Source of the DNA: Sellimonas sp963559135
GTDB taxonomy: Bacteria > Bacillota > Clostridia > Lachnospirales > Lachnospiraceae
Assembly (NCBI GenBank): GCA_963559135.1
Contig: CAUWJP010000002.1
Coordinates: 62,001-126,000 of the forward strand
Direction of reading: 5' to 3'
Length of the DNA stretch: 64,000 nt
Shown in pieces: positions 24,682 through 32,421 of the stretch. Position numbers and translations under genes: made by a program. The notes beneath the pieces were generated by a model. That model worked only from the letters and a program-made list of their open reading frames with translations, was not told where the DNA came from and did no database searches. Position 1 is the stretch's first letter, and each line of letters starts with the position of its first letter.

Positions 24682-25977
24682 TTACTCTTTCGCTTTAAAT
24701 AGTATTTCAATCAATGCCTTCGGTCTTCCTCCTGAAATTGCAGTTTCCTTAGCATAAACACATCCAAGGCCCGCATCCATAATCCGATTCATGATTCGCC
24801 TGGCACTGCGTGTCGTGACATCCAGACATTCTGCCAATTCATGAGCATCAAAAACATAGCTTTTTCTTGCCTCGGCGATCGCAATAATTTTCAACACCGA
24901 CCTTACACTCAGCCCTGTACGAGACGCAATATCCTGAATTCGCGGATCAGACGAGATCAACTCATATCGAAGCTGCTTCTCTACTCCAAGAGGTCCTTCC
25001 AGCACATTATCCTCATCAATTTGATAAATTTCTTTTTTCCCTCTCTTTATCGCATATTCCAAGGCCTTCCTGGCATTCATTTCCGCTTTGTAGGAAGTAA
25101 TCCCCATCCCGATTCCCACATTGAGACAACTTCCTTTTTCCTCTACCTGATGCTGCAGCTTCAGTATTTTATTCTGGTTCTTTTTCTCCTTTAGCAAGCC
25201 GGCACTTGCAAAAATGACATATTCTTCTCGTCCGAACTCAAAAACGGATCCCTGAATACTTTTCACATATTGTATGATTTCTTTCTCTGTTTCTGTCTTC
25301 TTGAGCATTCTTCCATAATAATTCTCTCCCTGCTCCTCATAACTAAGCCTGAGAATCTCCACAGCAATTTGAGAATACTCCGCCCGATTCAGGGCATATT
25401 CATTCTTTAACCGTTCTAAAGCATGACGCACCATAGCTCTTGTAGGTCCGAGATAAATAGCATTATATCCCTTTTCTGTCAGTACCCGGTAAACCCAGGC
25501 CAGCGCTGTAAGAGCTACATTTGTACGTTTCTCATCCTGGAGTTTCATATGCCATCGAATATACTCTTCTTCCTCTACTTCTGGCTGAAAGGAGCTGGAA
25601 TAAATATTTCTTGCCAGGATGTGAAATGCATCCAACAGATCTTCAATCACTCTGTTTTCTACTAAATCAATACTAAAAGCATCTAACTCAAGCCCCTTTT
25701 TTTGCATTTCCAAAAAAGCTCCCGCCACACTGATAATGGATTTTTCCACGGATGCAAACGGCTTACGAATTTCTATCGCTTCTGTCACATAACTTTCAAC
25801 AGCACATCCAGAAAAAAGAATCACATCGCATTCTTCTATGCATGGGCCTATAACCGTATCACATATATTTACACGTTCTGCTGAATAAATTTTCACTTCA
25901 AGAGCATCATCAATCTGTCTGATATAATTTTCAATTACACCGCAGGATGACTGCGGACCTACAACACCTATTTTCAT
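24682..25977 (-). CDS. Regulator with PrpR-like N-domain, degenerate GGDEF-like core and C-terminal HTH
   Basis: 431 residues, not a standard family I can name. Residues 1-120 (MKIGVVGPQSSCGVIENY, then CDVILFSGCAVES) resemble a small-molecule-sensing Rossmann domain of PrpR_N type. The middle has a GGDEF/cyclase-like pattern without the GGDEF signature (FGREEYVIFASAG, LNVGIGMGITSYKAEMNARKALEYA). The end holds two helix-turn-helix segments (SRTGLSVRSVLKIIAIAEA and CLDVTTRSARRIMNRIMD). It is the last gene of the DUF5058/M20 operon, 32 bases after the AbgB-like gene, and probably controls it through the palindrome at 29950. Confidence 0.75.
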   Translation of the reverse strand: MKIGVVGPQSSCGVIENYIRQIDDALEVKIYSAERVNICDTVIGPCIEECDVILFSGCAVESYVTEAIEIRKPFASVEKSIISVAGAFLEMQKKGLELDAFSIDLVENRVIEDLLDAFHILARNIYSSSFQPEVEEEEYIRWHMKLQDEKRTNVALTALAWVYRVLTEKGYNAIYLGPTRAMVRHALERLKNEYALNRAEYSQIAVEILRLSYEEQGENYYGRMLKKTETEKEIIQYVKSIQGSVFEFGREEYVIFASAGLLKEKKNQNKILKLQHQVEEKGSCLNVGIGMGITSYKAEMNARKALEYAIKRGKKEIYQIDEDNVLEGPLGVEKQLRYELISSDPRIQDIASRTGLSVRSVLKIIAIAEARKSYVFDAHELAECLDVTTRSARRIMNRIMDAGLGCVYAKETAISGGRPKALIEILFKAKE

Positions 25978-26009
25978 TTTTCTCTCCGTATCAGTTATTC
26001 TACGGATTA

Positions 26010-27353
26010 TTATACGCTTCTTCCGTCAAAGATTTCAACCTTAGAATTATCCTGCAAAAGCTTCAAATAATTTTCTTTCGTGAACTTTGGCTGAAATTCC
26101 CGGATAATTTTTTCTGCCTGCTCCGCATTCCCATAAAGCAGGTCAATCACAGTAAGAGCCATCATCTTCGCCGGCTGGATATATGCCTTTTCTTCATCAT
26201 CTACACGGTAATCCCGTGAATGGAGACCTCCTCGAACCCCTTCTGTCCAGATATGCATACATGGTTTTAACTGAGAAACATCTCCCAGATCTGTGGAGCC
26301 CGCTGTTTCATAAACTTCTACAAAAGAATCTTCATCAGCTCCTGCATATTCTATCATATTGGAACGGTATAATCTGGATAGTTTTCTATCTGTCCGCATC
26401 GGAAGATATCCCATTCTGTTCTGAATTTCTACCTTTCCACCAACAGCTAAAGCTCCTGCCTTGAGTGCACGGTCTACCTTATGGGAAGCATCCAAAATAG
26501 CTTCCACTGTAAAAGCACGTACCATAATCTGCATGGATACAGAAGCCGGTACAACGTTCACCAATCCACCGCCTTCGGTTATGACAGCGCTGACTCTTAC
26601 TTTATCCTTTTCCTGAAACGTCTCACGAACAGCGTGAATATTGTTCAGTGCCAGTTCTGCCATATTCAGTGCATTGATTCCTTTATGAGGTTCAAAACCA
26701 GCGTGAGCTGCCTCCCCAATAAAACGGACTGTTTTGGTAATAAATCCATTACAGTCTGTATCTACCGTACATCGTTTTCCTGCCGGCATTTCCATCATGT
26801 GGCACTGTAAGAGAATGTCGGTATTATCCAAGCCGCCCCGTTTTATGTATTCTTGTTTTCCTCCAAAATAGGCAATATGTCCATCCTTAATCAGCTGATT
26901 TCGATAATCGTAATCCACGCCTTCTTCTGCTGGAACAGCCAGAAATTCCACCGTCCCTGCTAATTCCTTTAATGCACCCGAACGTGAAAGTCCCAGCGCA
27001 CATCCATAAACATTGGCTAGCTGAATATTATGACCACAGGCATGAACATTTCCTTCCTTTGTACTGTCCGGGTGTTCTGCACATACCACACAGTCCAGCT
27101 CACCTGTTACCGCTACGGATGGTCCTTCTTTCTTTTCCCCTACAGCCTTACACCCCGTATATGCGATCCCAGACTCAACTGAAAATCCTGCTTTCTGAAA
27201 TGCATCAGCCACTCGTTTTTGTGTTTGAAATTCTTTAAAACCAAGTTCTGGTGTCTGATATATTTCTTTTCCAAGACGAATAATCTCCTCCCGGTTTTCA
27301 TCAATGATCCTCAGGCACCTCTGTTTCATTTCCTGCAATTCCATGCTCAGCAT
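26010..27353 (-). CDS. M20-family amidohydrolase, AbgB-like
   Basis: 447 residues. VAVTGELDCVV and VHACGHNIQLANVYG match the GEYDAL and GHGCGHNLL patterns of the AbgB/M20D subgroup, with the glutamate dyad in VPAEEGVDYDY and the late histidine in RGGLHSRDY. AbgB is a subunit of the p-aminobenzoyl-glutamate hydrolase; relatives cleave N-acyl amino acids or dipeptides. The protein sits in one operon with another M20 peptidase and two membrane proteins, which suggests hydrolysis of an imported amide-linked amino-acid compound. Confidence 0.85.
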   Translation of the reverse strand: MLSMELQEMKQRCLRIIDENREEIIRLGKEIYQTPELGFKEFQTQKRVADAFQKAGFSVESGIAYTGCKAVGEKKEGPSVAVTGELDCVVCAEHPDSTKEGNVHACGHNIQLANVYGCALGLSRSGALKELAGTVEFLAVPAEEGVDYDYRNQLIKDGHIAYFGGKQEYIKRGGLDNTDILLQCHMMEMPAGKRCTVDTDCNGFITKTVRFIGEAAHAGFEPHKGINALNMAELALNNIHAVRETFQEKDKVRVSAVITEGGGLVNVVPASVSMQIMVRAFTVEAILDASHKVDRALKAGALAVGGKVEIQNRMGYLPMRTDRKLSRLYRSNMIEYAGADEDSFVEVYETAGSTDLGDVSQLKPCMHIWTEGVRGGLHSRDYRVDDEEKAYIQPAKMMALTVIDLLYGNAEQAEKIIREFQPKFTKENYLKLLQDNSKVEIFDGRSV

Positions 27354-27359
27354 ACACCC

Positions 27360-28469
27360 CTATTCTTCTGTCATCATACGACGCATTACTTTTGCTGCCT
27401 TCCACATTTCTTCGGTATCCAATGATTCTTCTACCGTGTGTACATCGCGCATTCCTAATCCAAGAATCACACTGCGATATCCGTGTCCGGCCAATACATT
27501 GGCATCACTTCCTCCACCAATAACCATAAGTTCCGGATGAATTTCTTCCCCTATCATAGCCTGTTTTGTTACTCGCATCAGCTCGCAGTCTAAATCTACA
27601 GATAAAGTCGGATATGCCAGTTCATGGTGAAATTCGTAACCGGCACCGGCCTTTTCTGCGGCTTCTTTGCAGCATGTCTCCATATGATCCAGTTCTGCTG
27701 CCAGTTTTTCCATACTGTGTGATCGAATCTCTGCGGTAATCTCTACCAGATCCGTCACAATGTTTGTCGCAGCTCCGCCTTCAATTCTTCCAATGTTTGA
27801 TGTCGTTTCTGCATCAATTCTTCCGATATGCATCTGACTGATTGCTTCTGCGGCTACCTTGACAGCATTGATTCCTTTTTCCGGTTCAATGCCTGCATGT
27901 GCTTTCTTTCCATGGAATACCATGCGTACAGCTTCCATTGCAGGGGCCTTATATGCGATCACTCCTGTATCTCCTGTGGCATCTGCAACGACCAGGTCTT
28001 TACAAGGCAGCATATTTAAATCCATATGCTTTGTTCCCATCATACTGATTTCTTCAGAAGCCGTAAACACAAGCCAGATATCACGATGTCCGGCGTTAGT
28101 TTCCAGAACATCTTCTACTGCTTCCAAAATGGCAGCAATTCCGGATTTGTCATCTCCGCCCAATGTAGTAGTTCCATCTGTCCGAATGATACTGCCGTCT
28201 ACTACAGCCTTTACGTTTCTGCACGGTTCGATCTGATCCATATGTGCGCAAAATCCGATCGGGATACCTTTTCCGGTTCCTGGAATATGTGCAACAATAT
28301 TTCTTCCATTTCCCCCATAAGCTTCTCCCGCCTGATCAGACCAGAACTCAATGTTTCTTTCAGCCAGATACTGTTCCAGCCAGTCAGCCATTTCTTTTTC
28401 TCCTTTGGACGGACTGTATATCTGAACCATCTGCAAAAAACGATCGATCATTCTTTCTTTCGACAGCAT
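27360..28469 (-). CDS. M20-family peptidase, PepT-like
   Basis: 369 residues. Metal and catalytic motifs: GFCAHMDQIEP (H and D), TTTLGGDDKSGIAA (bridging D), FTASEEISMMG (glutamate dyad), DATGDTG and a terminal DVHTVEE with the last histidine. The lid domain carries FHGKKAHAGIEPEKGINA, as in tripeptidase T and related exopeptidases. Probably a cytosolic aminopeptidase acting on short peptides delivered by the membrane proteins of the operon. Stops six bases before the AbgB-like gene starts. Confidence 0.88.
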   Translation of the reverse strand: MLSKERMIDRFLQMVQIYSPSKGEKEMADWLEQYLAERNIEFWSDQAGEAYGGNGRNIVAHIPGTGKGIPIGFCAHMDQIEPCRNVKAVVDGSIIRTDGTTTLGGDDKSGIAAILEAVEDVLETNAGHRDIWLVFTASEEISMMGTKHMDLNMLPCKDLVVADATGDTGVIAYKAPAMEAVRMVFHGKKAHAGIEPEKGINAVKVAAEAISQMHIGRIDAETTSNIGRIEGGAATNIVTDLVEITAEIRSHSMEKLAAELDHMETCCKEAAEKAGAGYEFHHELAYPTLSVDLDCELMRVTKQAMIGEEIHPELMVIGGGSDANVLAGHGYRSVILGLGMRDVHTVEESLDTEEMWKAAKVMRRMMTEE

Positions 28470-28472
28470 AGT

Positions 28473-29183
28473 TTATTCCCCTTTCTCTTCCGGTGTTTCA
28501 ACAAGTTCCTTTTTGTAGATCAGTCTTCCTGCAAAGATGGAGCCAAATACTGCCACCAGAATGACTGCATAGGATGGTGTTCCCGGCAGGAAAGAGAGGA
28601 AGCCATTCTGAAGAAGCCAGTTCATTCCAAATGCAATGATAACGGCTACACCTGCCAGCTTTGGTCTAGAAATAGCGAACTGTCCAAATACTGCTCCATA
28701 AAGAGCTGGCAGAAGGAAGTTCAGCGCCCCTTTAAGCCCTTCAGGCATTGCATTAATAATGACATTTCCTCCTATTGCACCGATTGTAAGAATTACAACA
28801 TTTACAACAATAGAAACAGCAATTCCGATTGTAGAAATAATAGAACCTTTTTCCGTTCCCATCTCTACTCCAGCTGCCTCCTGCGCAACAGAAGAACATG
28901 GAACACGCATGTTGGATGTATTACCAGAAAGGAATGTCAAATAAGTTCCTGGAATACCAAGAATCGGGAAGTAGGAAATCGGTTCGACAACATAGAATGC
29001 GCCGCTGACTCCAATCTGGGAGATCGTACCTGCAATAATCGCAGAAACCGGAGGCATACATTTATAAACAAATGAAATGACAATCGCCGGCAGAAAACAG
29101 GTGATAATACCAAGTAACATCGTAATTTTTCCCCATTTTACAATTCCGGGAATATATGTTTGAGAATAGTAGTTTTTATTCAT
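28473..29183 (-). CDS. Polytopic membrane protein partnered with DUF5058
   Basis: 236 residues with six or so hydrophobic segments and Gly-rich loops (GISSPISY-like region FYVVEPISYFPILGIPGTYL, GNTSNMRVP). I do not recognise a named family. Its gene lies 12 bases after the DUF5058 gene and three bases before the PepT-like gene. Two small polytopic proteins made in series are suggestive of a two-subunit transporter, in which this one would be the second subunit. Substrate unknown; the peptidase neighbours suggest a peptide or N-acyl amino acid. Confidence 0.75.
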   Translation of the reverse strand: MNKNYYSQTYIPGIVKWGKITMLLGIITCFLPAIVISFVYKCMPPVSAIIAGTISQIGVSGAFYVVEPISYFPILGIPGTYLTFLSGNTSNMRVPCSSVAQEAAGVEMGTEKGSIISTIGIAVSIVVNVVILTIGAIGGNVIINAMPEGLKGALNFLLPALYGAVFGQFAISRPKLAGVAVIIAFGMNWLLQNGFLSFLPGTPSYAVILVAVFGSIFAGRLIYKKELVETPEEKGE

Positions 29184-29195
29184 TTTCGTTACCTC

Positions 29196-29930
29196 CTATA
29201 ACATGTTGTTCCAAATGTATCCAACAAACATTCCTGAGAACATAGCAATAGCGAATGCCCATTCTCTAAGCCAGGAAATATTTTTCTCCTTTGCAAGTTT
29301 GGTAAAGAGCATCATCAAAAGACATCCTACGATTGTTGCAATTGCCGGTGCTCCTCCAATTGCAAATCCACCCTCTGCATTGAAAAAGTTTCCACTTGCC
29401 AGGTTTGCGAATGCACCAAGCATAGCGCCTGCAGAGATAATTGGAACCATTTTTGAATTTCCTTTTGACATAATATGATTGACCTTATCCATCTTGTCCG
29501 TAAACAGGAATGTAAAGATCAGCCAGCCCAGCGATCCGCAAATCATAACCCATACACCACAGGCAAATGCCGTAGGATTCAGGTTTTCCAATGTAGTACC
29601 CATTGCCTGTGCACCAAAGCCTGCTGCCATTGCTTCATAGTTTACAGATCCTATAAAAGAAAGCCGCATCCATGATACCGGTGCTCCCATAGATACAATA
29701 AGAGAAATCATAGTTACAAGAATTACAACGGATGGTCCAATTGAAGAGATTGCGCTACTTTTAATTGCACAATTAATCTGCTCTTTCGAGATCCCTGCTT
29801 CTTTTGCTGCTGTAAGTGATTTCCGGAAAAACAATACCGACTGGAAAATAACCACGCCTACAGCGATTGCTGCTGCCGCCCACATTAAAGGACTGTTAGC
29901 AAGTTCCAAATAGTTTACTTTTTCGTTCAT
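29196..29930 (-). CDS. DUF5058-family membrane protein
   Basis: 244 residues, about six helices. The pattern YLELANSPLMWAAAAIAVG, then QINCAIKSSAISSIGPSVVIL, VSMGAPVSWMRLSFIGSV, fits the DUF5058 family as I know it. First gene of the minus-strand operon, with a sigA promoter and an 18-bp palindrome in its leader. Function of the family is not established; the operon points to a transporter role. Confidence 0.8.
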   Translation of the reverse strand: MNEKVNYLELANSPLMWAAAAIAVGVVIFQSVLFFRKSLTAAKEAGISKEQINCAIKSSAISSIGPSVVILVTMISLIVSMGAPVSWMRLSFIGSVNYEAMAAGFGAQAMGTTLENLNPTAFACGVWVMICGSLGWLIFTFLFTDKMDKVNHIMSKGNSKMVPIISAGAMLGAFANLASGNFFNAEGGFAIGGAPAIATIVGCLLMMLFTKLAKEKNISWLREWAFAIAMFSGMFVGYIWNNML

Positions 29931-29949
29931 TTTTCTTCTCCTTCCTCAG

Positions 29950-29967
29950 TTAGGGACGCGTCCTTAA
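29950..29967. promoter_or_regulatory. Palindromic operator of the DUF5058/M20 operon
   Basis: TTAGGGACGCGTCCTTAA, an 18-bp inverted repeat with a single mismatch pair, GC-rich in an AT-rich leader, placed just downstream of the promoter. A repressor bound here would block early elongation; the regulator at 24682 is the obvious candidate. Confidence 0.7.
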
Positions 29968-29983
29968 TATGACCTTTATGGAA

Positions 29984-30013
29984 AATATACAATACAATCC
30001 CATTATGTGTCAA
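29984..30013 (-). promoter_or_regulatory. Promoter of the DUF5058/M20 operon
   Basis: TTGACA (30008-30013), 18-base spacer, TATATT (29984-29989), minus strand, about 54 bases before the DUF5058 start. Confidence 0.8.
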
Positions 30014-30186
30014 TTATTTATTCAAAATTTACAACTTGAATTTTTCACAATCTTTTCAAAGCAAATTCGTGCATAGTTACCAAAAAGATCTCCATGCACC
30101 TCATATCCAACCCATATCCAGCTCCAAACCTTCTCAAAAATAATTTTAGAAAACTGGATAAAAAAAAGATGCCGCAGCATCTTTTC

Positions 30187-30825
30187 TCATTGTTCTGGTG
30201 TGCTTTTCATCGGCACAACTGTATACAGATCTTTTCCCATCTTTTTTTCAAAATATTCCTTCAATGCCATATTTCTGTCCCATTTTTCCTGCGGATAATA
30301 ACCATAGCGGCTTTTCACATCATTCATCCGCTCTTCCAAAGATACAATCCCATCACCCACAGCAATAGAATCACAGAGCTGAATCAGATAGTCGTATTCA
30401 TCGTATTCCATTGCATCCAACAGACTTTTCAGTTCTTCCTTTTTTTCCTCTGATATATCGAACTTTCCGATGTAATCTTCCATCTTTTTTCCGTTAAATG
30501 AATGGGAAAGCGCTGTCCTAGCGGCTTTCTCATATCCATGCTCCATTAAAAACTTATATCCATCATAGACATGTGCCAGATAACTGACCCCGAACCGCCG
30601 CCCAATGTCATGGAGCAGACCACAAATATATGCCGTCTCCTCATCCAGCCCTTCACACTCGGCTGCGATTTTTCCGGCAGCTTCCGCTACATATTCGCTG
30701 TGCTGAATCCATGGTCCCGGATTCATCCTGCCGCCCTCTTCCAGAAAAGATCGTGCCTCATCCATAGATGGGAGGCCGACTGCCACTCCTTTGCATGAAC
30801 TTTCTTCGTTTCTTTTATTATTCAT
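30187..30825 (-). CDS. HD-domain hydrolase
   Basis: 212 residues. HSEYVAEAAGKIA, then LLHDIGRRFG with the HD metal pair, a further LSHSF and a distal D in LIQLCDSIAVGDG fit a single-domain HD phosphohydrolase. Such proteins act on nucleotides or phosphorylated small molecules; no substrate can be named. It stands alone between terminators, with an AAGGAAG RBS. Confidence 0.85.
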   Translation of the reverse strand: MNNKRNEESSCKGVAVGLPSMDEARSFLEEGGRMNPGPWIQHSEYVAEAAGKIAAECEGLDEETAYICGLLHDIGRRFGVSYLAHVYDGYKFLMEHGYEKAARTALSHSFNGKKMEDYIGKFDISEEKKEELKSLLDAMEYDEYDYLIQLCDSIAVGDGIVSLEERMNDVKSRYGYYPQEKWDRNMALKEYFEKKMGKDLYTVVPMKSTPEQ

Positions 30826-30898
30826 TTCCTTCTTCCTCCCTCAATCGTTTTCCTGCCTGCATGAAGTATTTTGGGACAGTTTTTTACTTCATTATACA

Positions 30899-30946
30899 CC
30901 AAAAGACCATTTGCCGGGTCAATAATCTCCGTCTGTAAATGGCCTT
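30899..30946. terminator. Bidirectional hairpin upstream of the HD gene
   Basis: AAAAGACCATTT pairs with AAATGGCCTTTT over a long loop; both strands end in T runs (TTTTT plus, TTTTGG minus). Upstream of the HD gene on the minus strand, it insulates it from the small-protein gene at 31005. Confidence 0.65.
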
Positions 30947-30980
30947 TTTACTGCTCCGTTTCTATTACTTGTTCACTGAC

Positions 30981-31006
30981 AAAAAAGGCACCCTTTCGGA
31001 TGCCTT
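30981..31006 (-). terminator. Terminator fused to the stop codon of the 48-residue protein
   Basis: GGCATCC-GAAA-GGGTGCC followed by TTTTTT on the minus strand. The stem begins directly at the stop codon (31005-31007). Confidence 0.88.
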
Positions 31007-31151
31007 ACCTCTGTCTCTTCTTCGGCTCCACCGCTTCAGACCGGACATTATGCCCTTGATTCTGATTTTCCGGCTTCACCTTCTGCGTAATGCTGTTGAA
31101 CTGATTCAGATTTTTCTGCCTGTTCTGTTGTTCTTTTTGCTTTTTGCTCAT
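31005..31151 (-). CDS. 48-residue basic, Gln/Asn-rich protein
   Basis: ATG at 31149-31151 preceded by GAGGTG, stop at 31005-31007. The sequence begins MSKKQKEQQNRQKNLNQF and ends in PKKRQR; it is highly charged with no hydrophobic core, so it is either disordered or nucleic-acid-bound. A clear RBS and an immediately following terminator support it as real. Similar tiny Lys/Gln-rich proteins occur in Lachnospiraceae without known function. It lies about 80 bases downstream of the methyltransferase gene on the same strand. Confidence 0.65.
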   Translation of the reverse strand: MSKKQKEQQNRQKNLNQFNSITQKVKPENQNQGHNVRSEAVEPKKRQR

Positions 31152-31233
31152 AAAATCACCTCGGGGATAGTATGTGCAAGTATCAGAAATACATGTATTA
31201 CCATGCTCTCTCCACTTTCAACCTTATTGCTCA

Positions 31234-32400
31234 TTATCTCCCCTTATTTTTCCGCGCTAAAACAACAATATTTTCAACGTGTTCTGTATGCGGAAATAAA
31301 TCCACTGGCTGAATCAGCCTGACTCCCCATCCTTTTTTCTTCAGGATCTCCAGATCCCGTTTCTGGGTTTCCGGATTGCAGGAGATGTAGACAAGTTTTT
31401 CGGGACTCATACGGCTGACAGCATCCAGAAATTCCGGTGTACTGCCCGCCCGTGGCGGATCCATAAATACAACATCCACCTTTTCTCCTCTTGCCGCCAT
31501 CTTCTGAATGGCTTTGGTCGCATCTTCATTCAGGAAACGTGCATTCTGAATCCTGTTGTCTTTTGCATTCTGAATGGCACATCTGACAGCACTTCCGTTT
31601 TTCTCCACTCCCAACACGTGTTTTGCATGAGGAGCCGCCGCAAGTCCGATGGTTCCAACTCCACAGTAGGCATCCAGAACAGTCTGTGTGCCGTCAAGCC
31701 CGGCCGCCTCAATGGCTGTCCGATACAGAATCTCTGTCTGAACCGGATTGATCTGATAAAAGCTGGATGCTGCGATCCGAAATCGGATACCACACAATTC
31801 ATCGACAATATATCCTTTTCCATACAGAATCTTCTCTGAAAATCCAAGAACTGCACTGGTAGATCTTGCATTAATATTCTGGACAATAGTGGTAACTTTA
31901 GGACAAAATTCTCTCACTTTTTTGACAAATGTCTTCACTCCCGGAAGAACAGGAGACGCTGTAATAAGTACCACCAGTACTTCGTCTGTCAGAAGACTGT
32001 GGCGAACCAGTACGTGACGGATCAGGCCAGTCTTCCTATCTTCATCGTACGATTTGTATTTGCAGAGCCTTGCCGCTTTCCGGACTGCCCTTACAGCCTC
32101 GTCCAGTGCCGGATGATGCAGAAGACATGTCTTGACCGGAATCACATAGTGGCTTCCACGGGCATAAATTCCGCTGATCAGCTGATGCCCCGGTCCCTCC
32201 GCAAAGGTGGAAATCGCTTTATTCCGGTAATGCCACGGATCCTCCATCCCGATTACTGGATGCACTTTGCCGAAATTCCCCAGCAGCTTTTTCATCGCTT
32301 TTTGTTTTTTCTGAAGCTGCTCCTCATAAGGAAGCGAAAGAAGCGGACATCCTCCGCATCCTTTCTCCTGCAGACTGCATATGTATTCCTGTCTTTCCAT
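31234..32400 (-). CDS. TrmA/RlmCD-type RNA m5U methyltransferase without TRAM domain
   Basis: 388 residues. N-terminal iron-sulphur cysteines C8, C15, C18 (CSLQEKGCGGC), SAM-binding DAYCGVGTIGL, the target-base motif DPPRAG and the catalytic cysteine in YISCNPETQKRDL. These enzymes form 5-methyluridine in 23S rRNA or tRNA. It lacks the N-terminal TRAM domain present in the longer paralogue at 38081, so the two probably modify different positions. Confidence 0.9.
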   Translation of the reverse strand: MERQEYICSLQEKGCGGCPLLSLPYEEQLQKKQKAMKKLLGNFGKVHPVIGMEDPWHYRNKAISTFAEGPGHQLISGIYARGSHYVIPVKTCLLHHPALDEAVRAVRKAARLCKYKSYDEDRKTGLIRHVLVRHSLLTDEVLVVLITASPVLPGVKTFVKKVREFCPKVTTIVQNINARSTSAVLGFSEKILYGKGYIVDELCGIRFRIAASSFYQINPVQTEILYRTAIEAAGLDGTQTVLDAYCGVGTIGLAAAPHAKHVLGVEKNGSAVRCAIQNAKDNRIQNARFLNEDATKAIQKMAARGEKVDVVFMDPPRAGSTPEFLDAVSRMSPEKLVYISCNPETQKRDLEILKKKGWGVRLIQPVDLFPHTEHVENIVVLARKNKGR

Positions 32401-32421
32401 GTTTTACCTCTCATCTTTTAT

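Noticed and set aside
28026..29075. 349-residue plus-strand open frame
   Set aside because: Antisense shadow of the PepT-like and membrane-protein genes; composition (Ser/Cys/Asn-rich) is typical of antisense frames.
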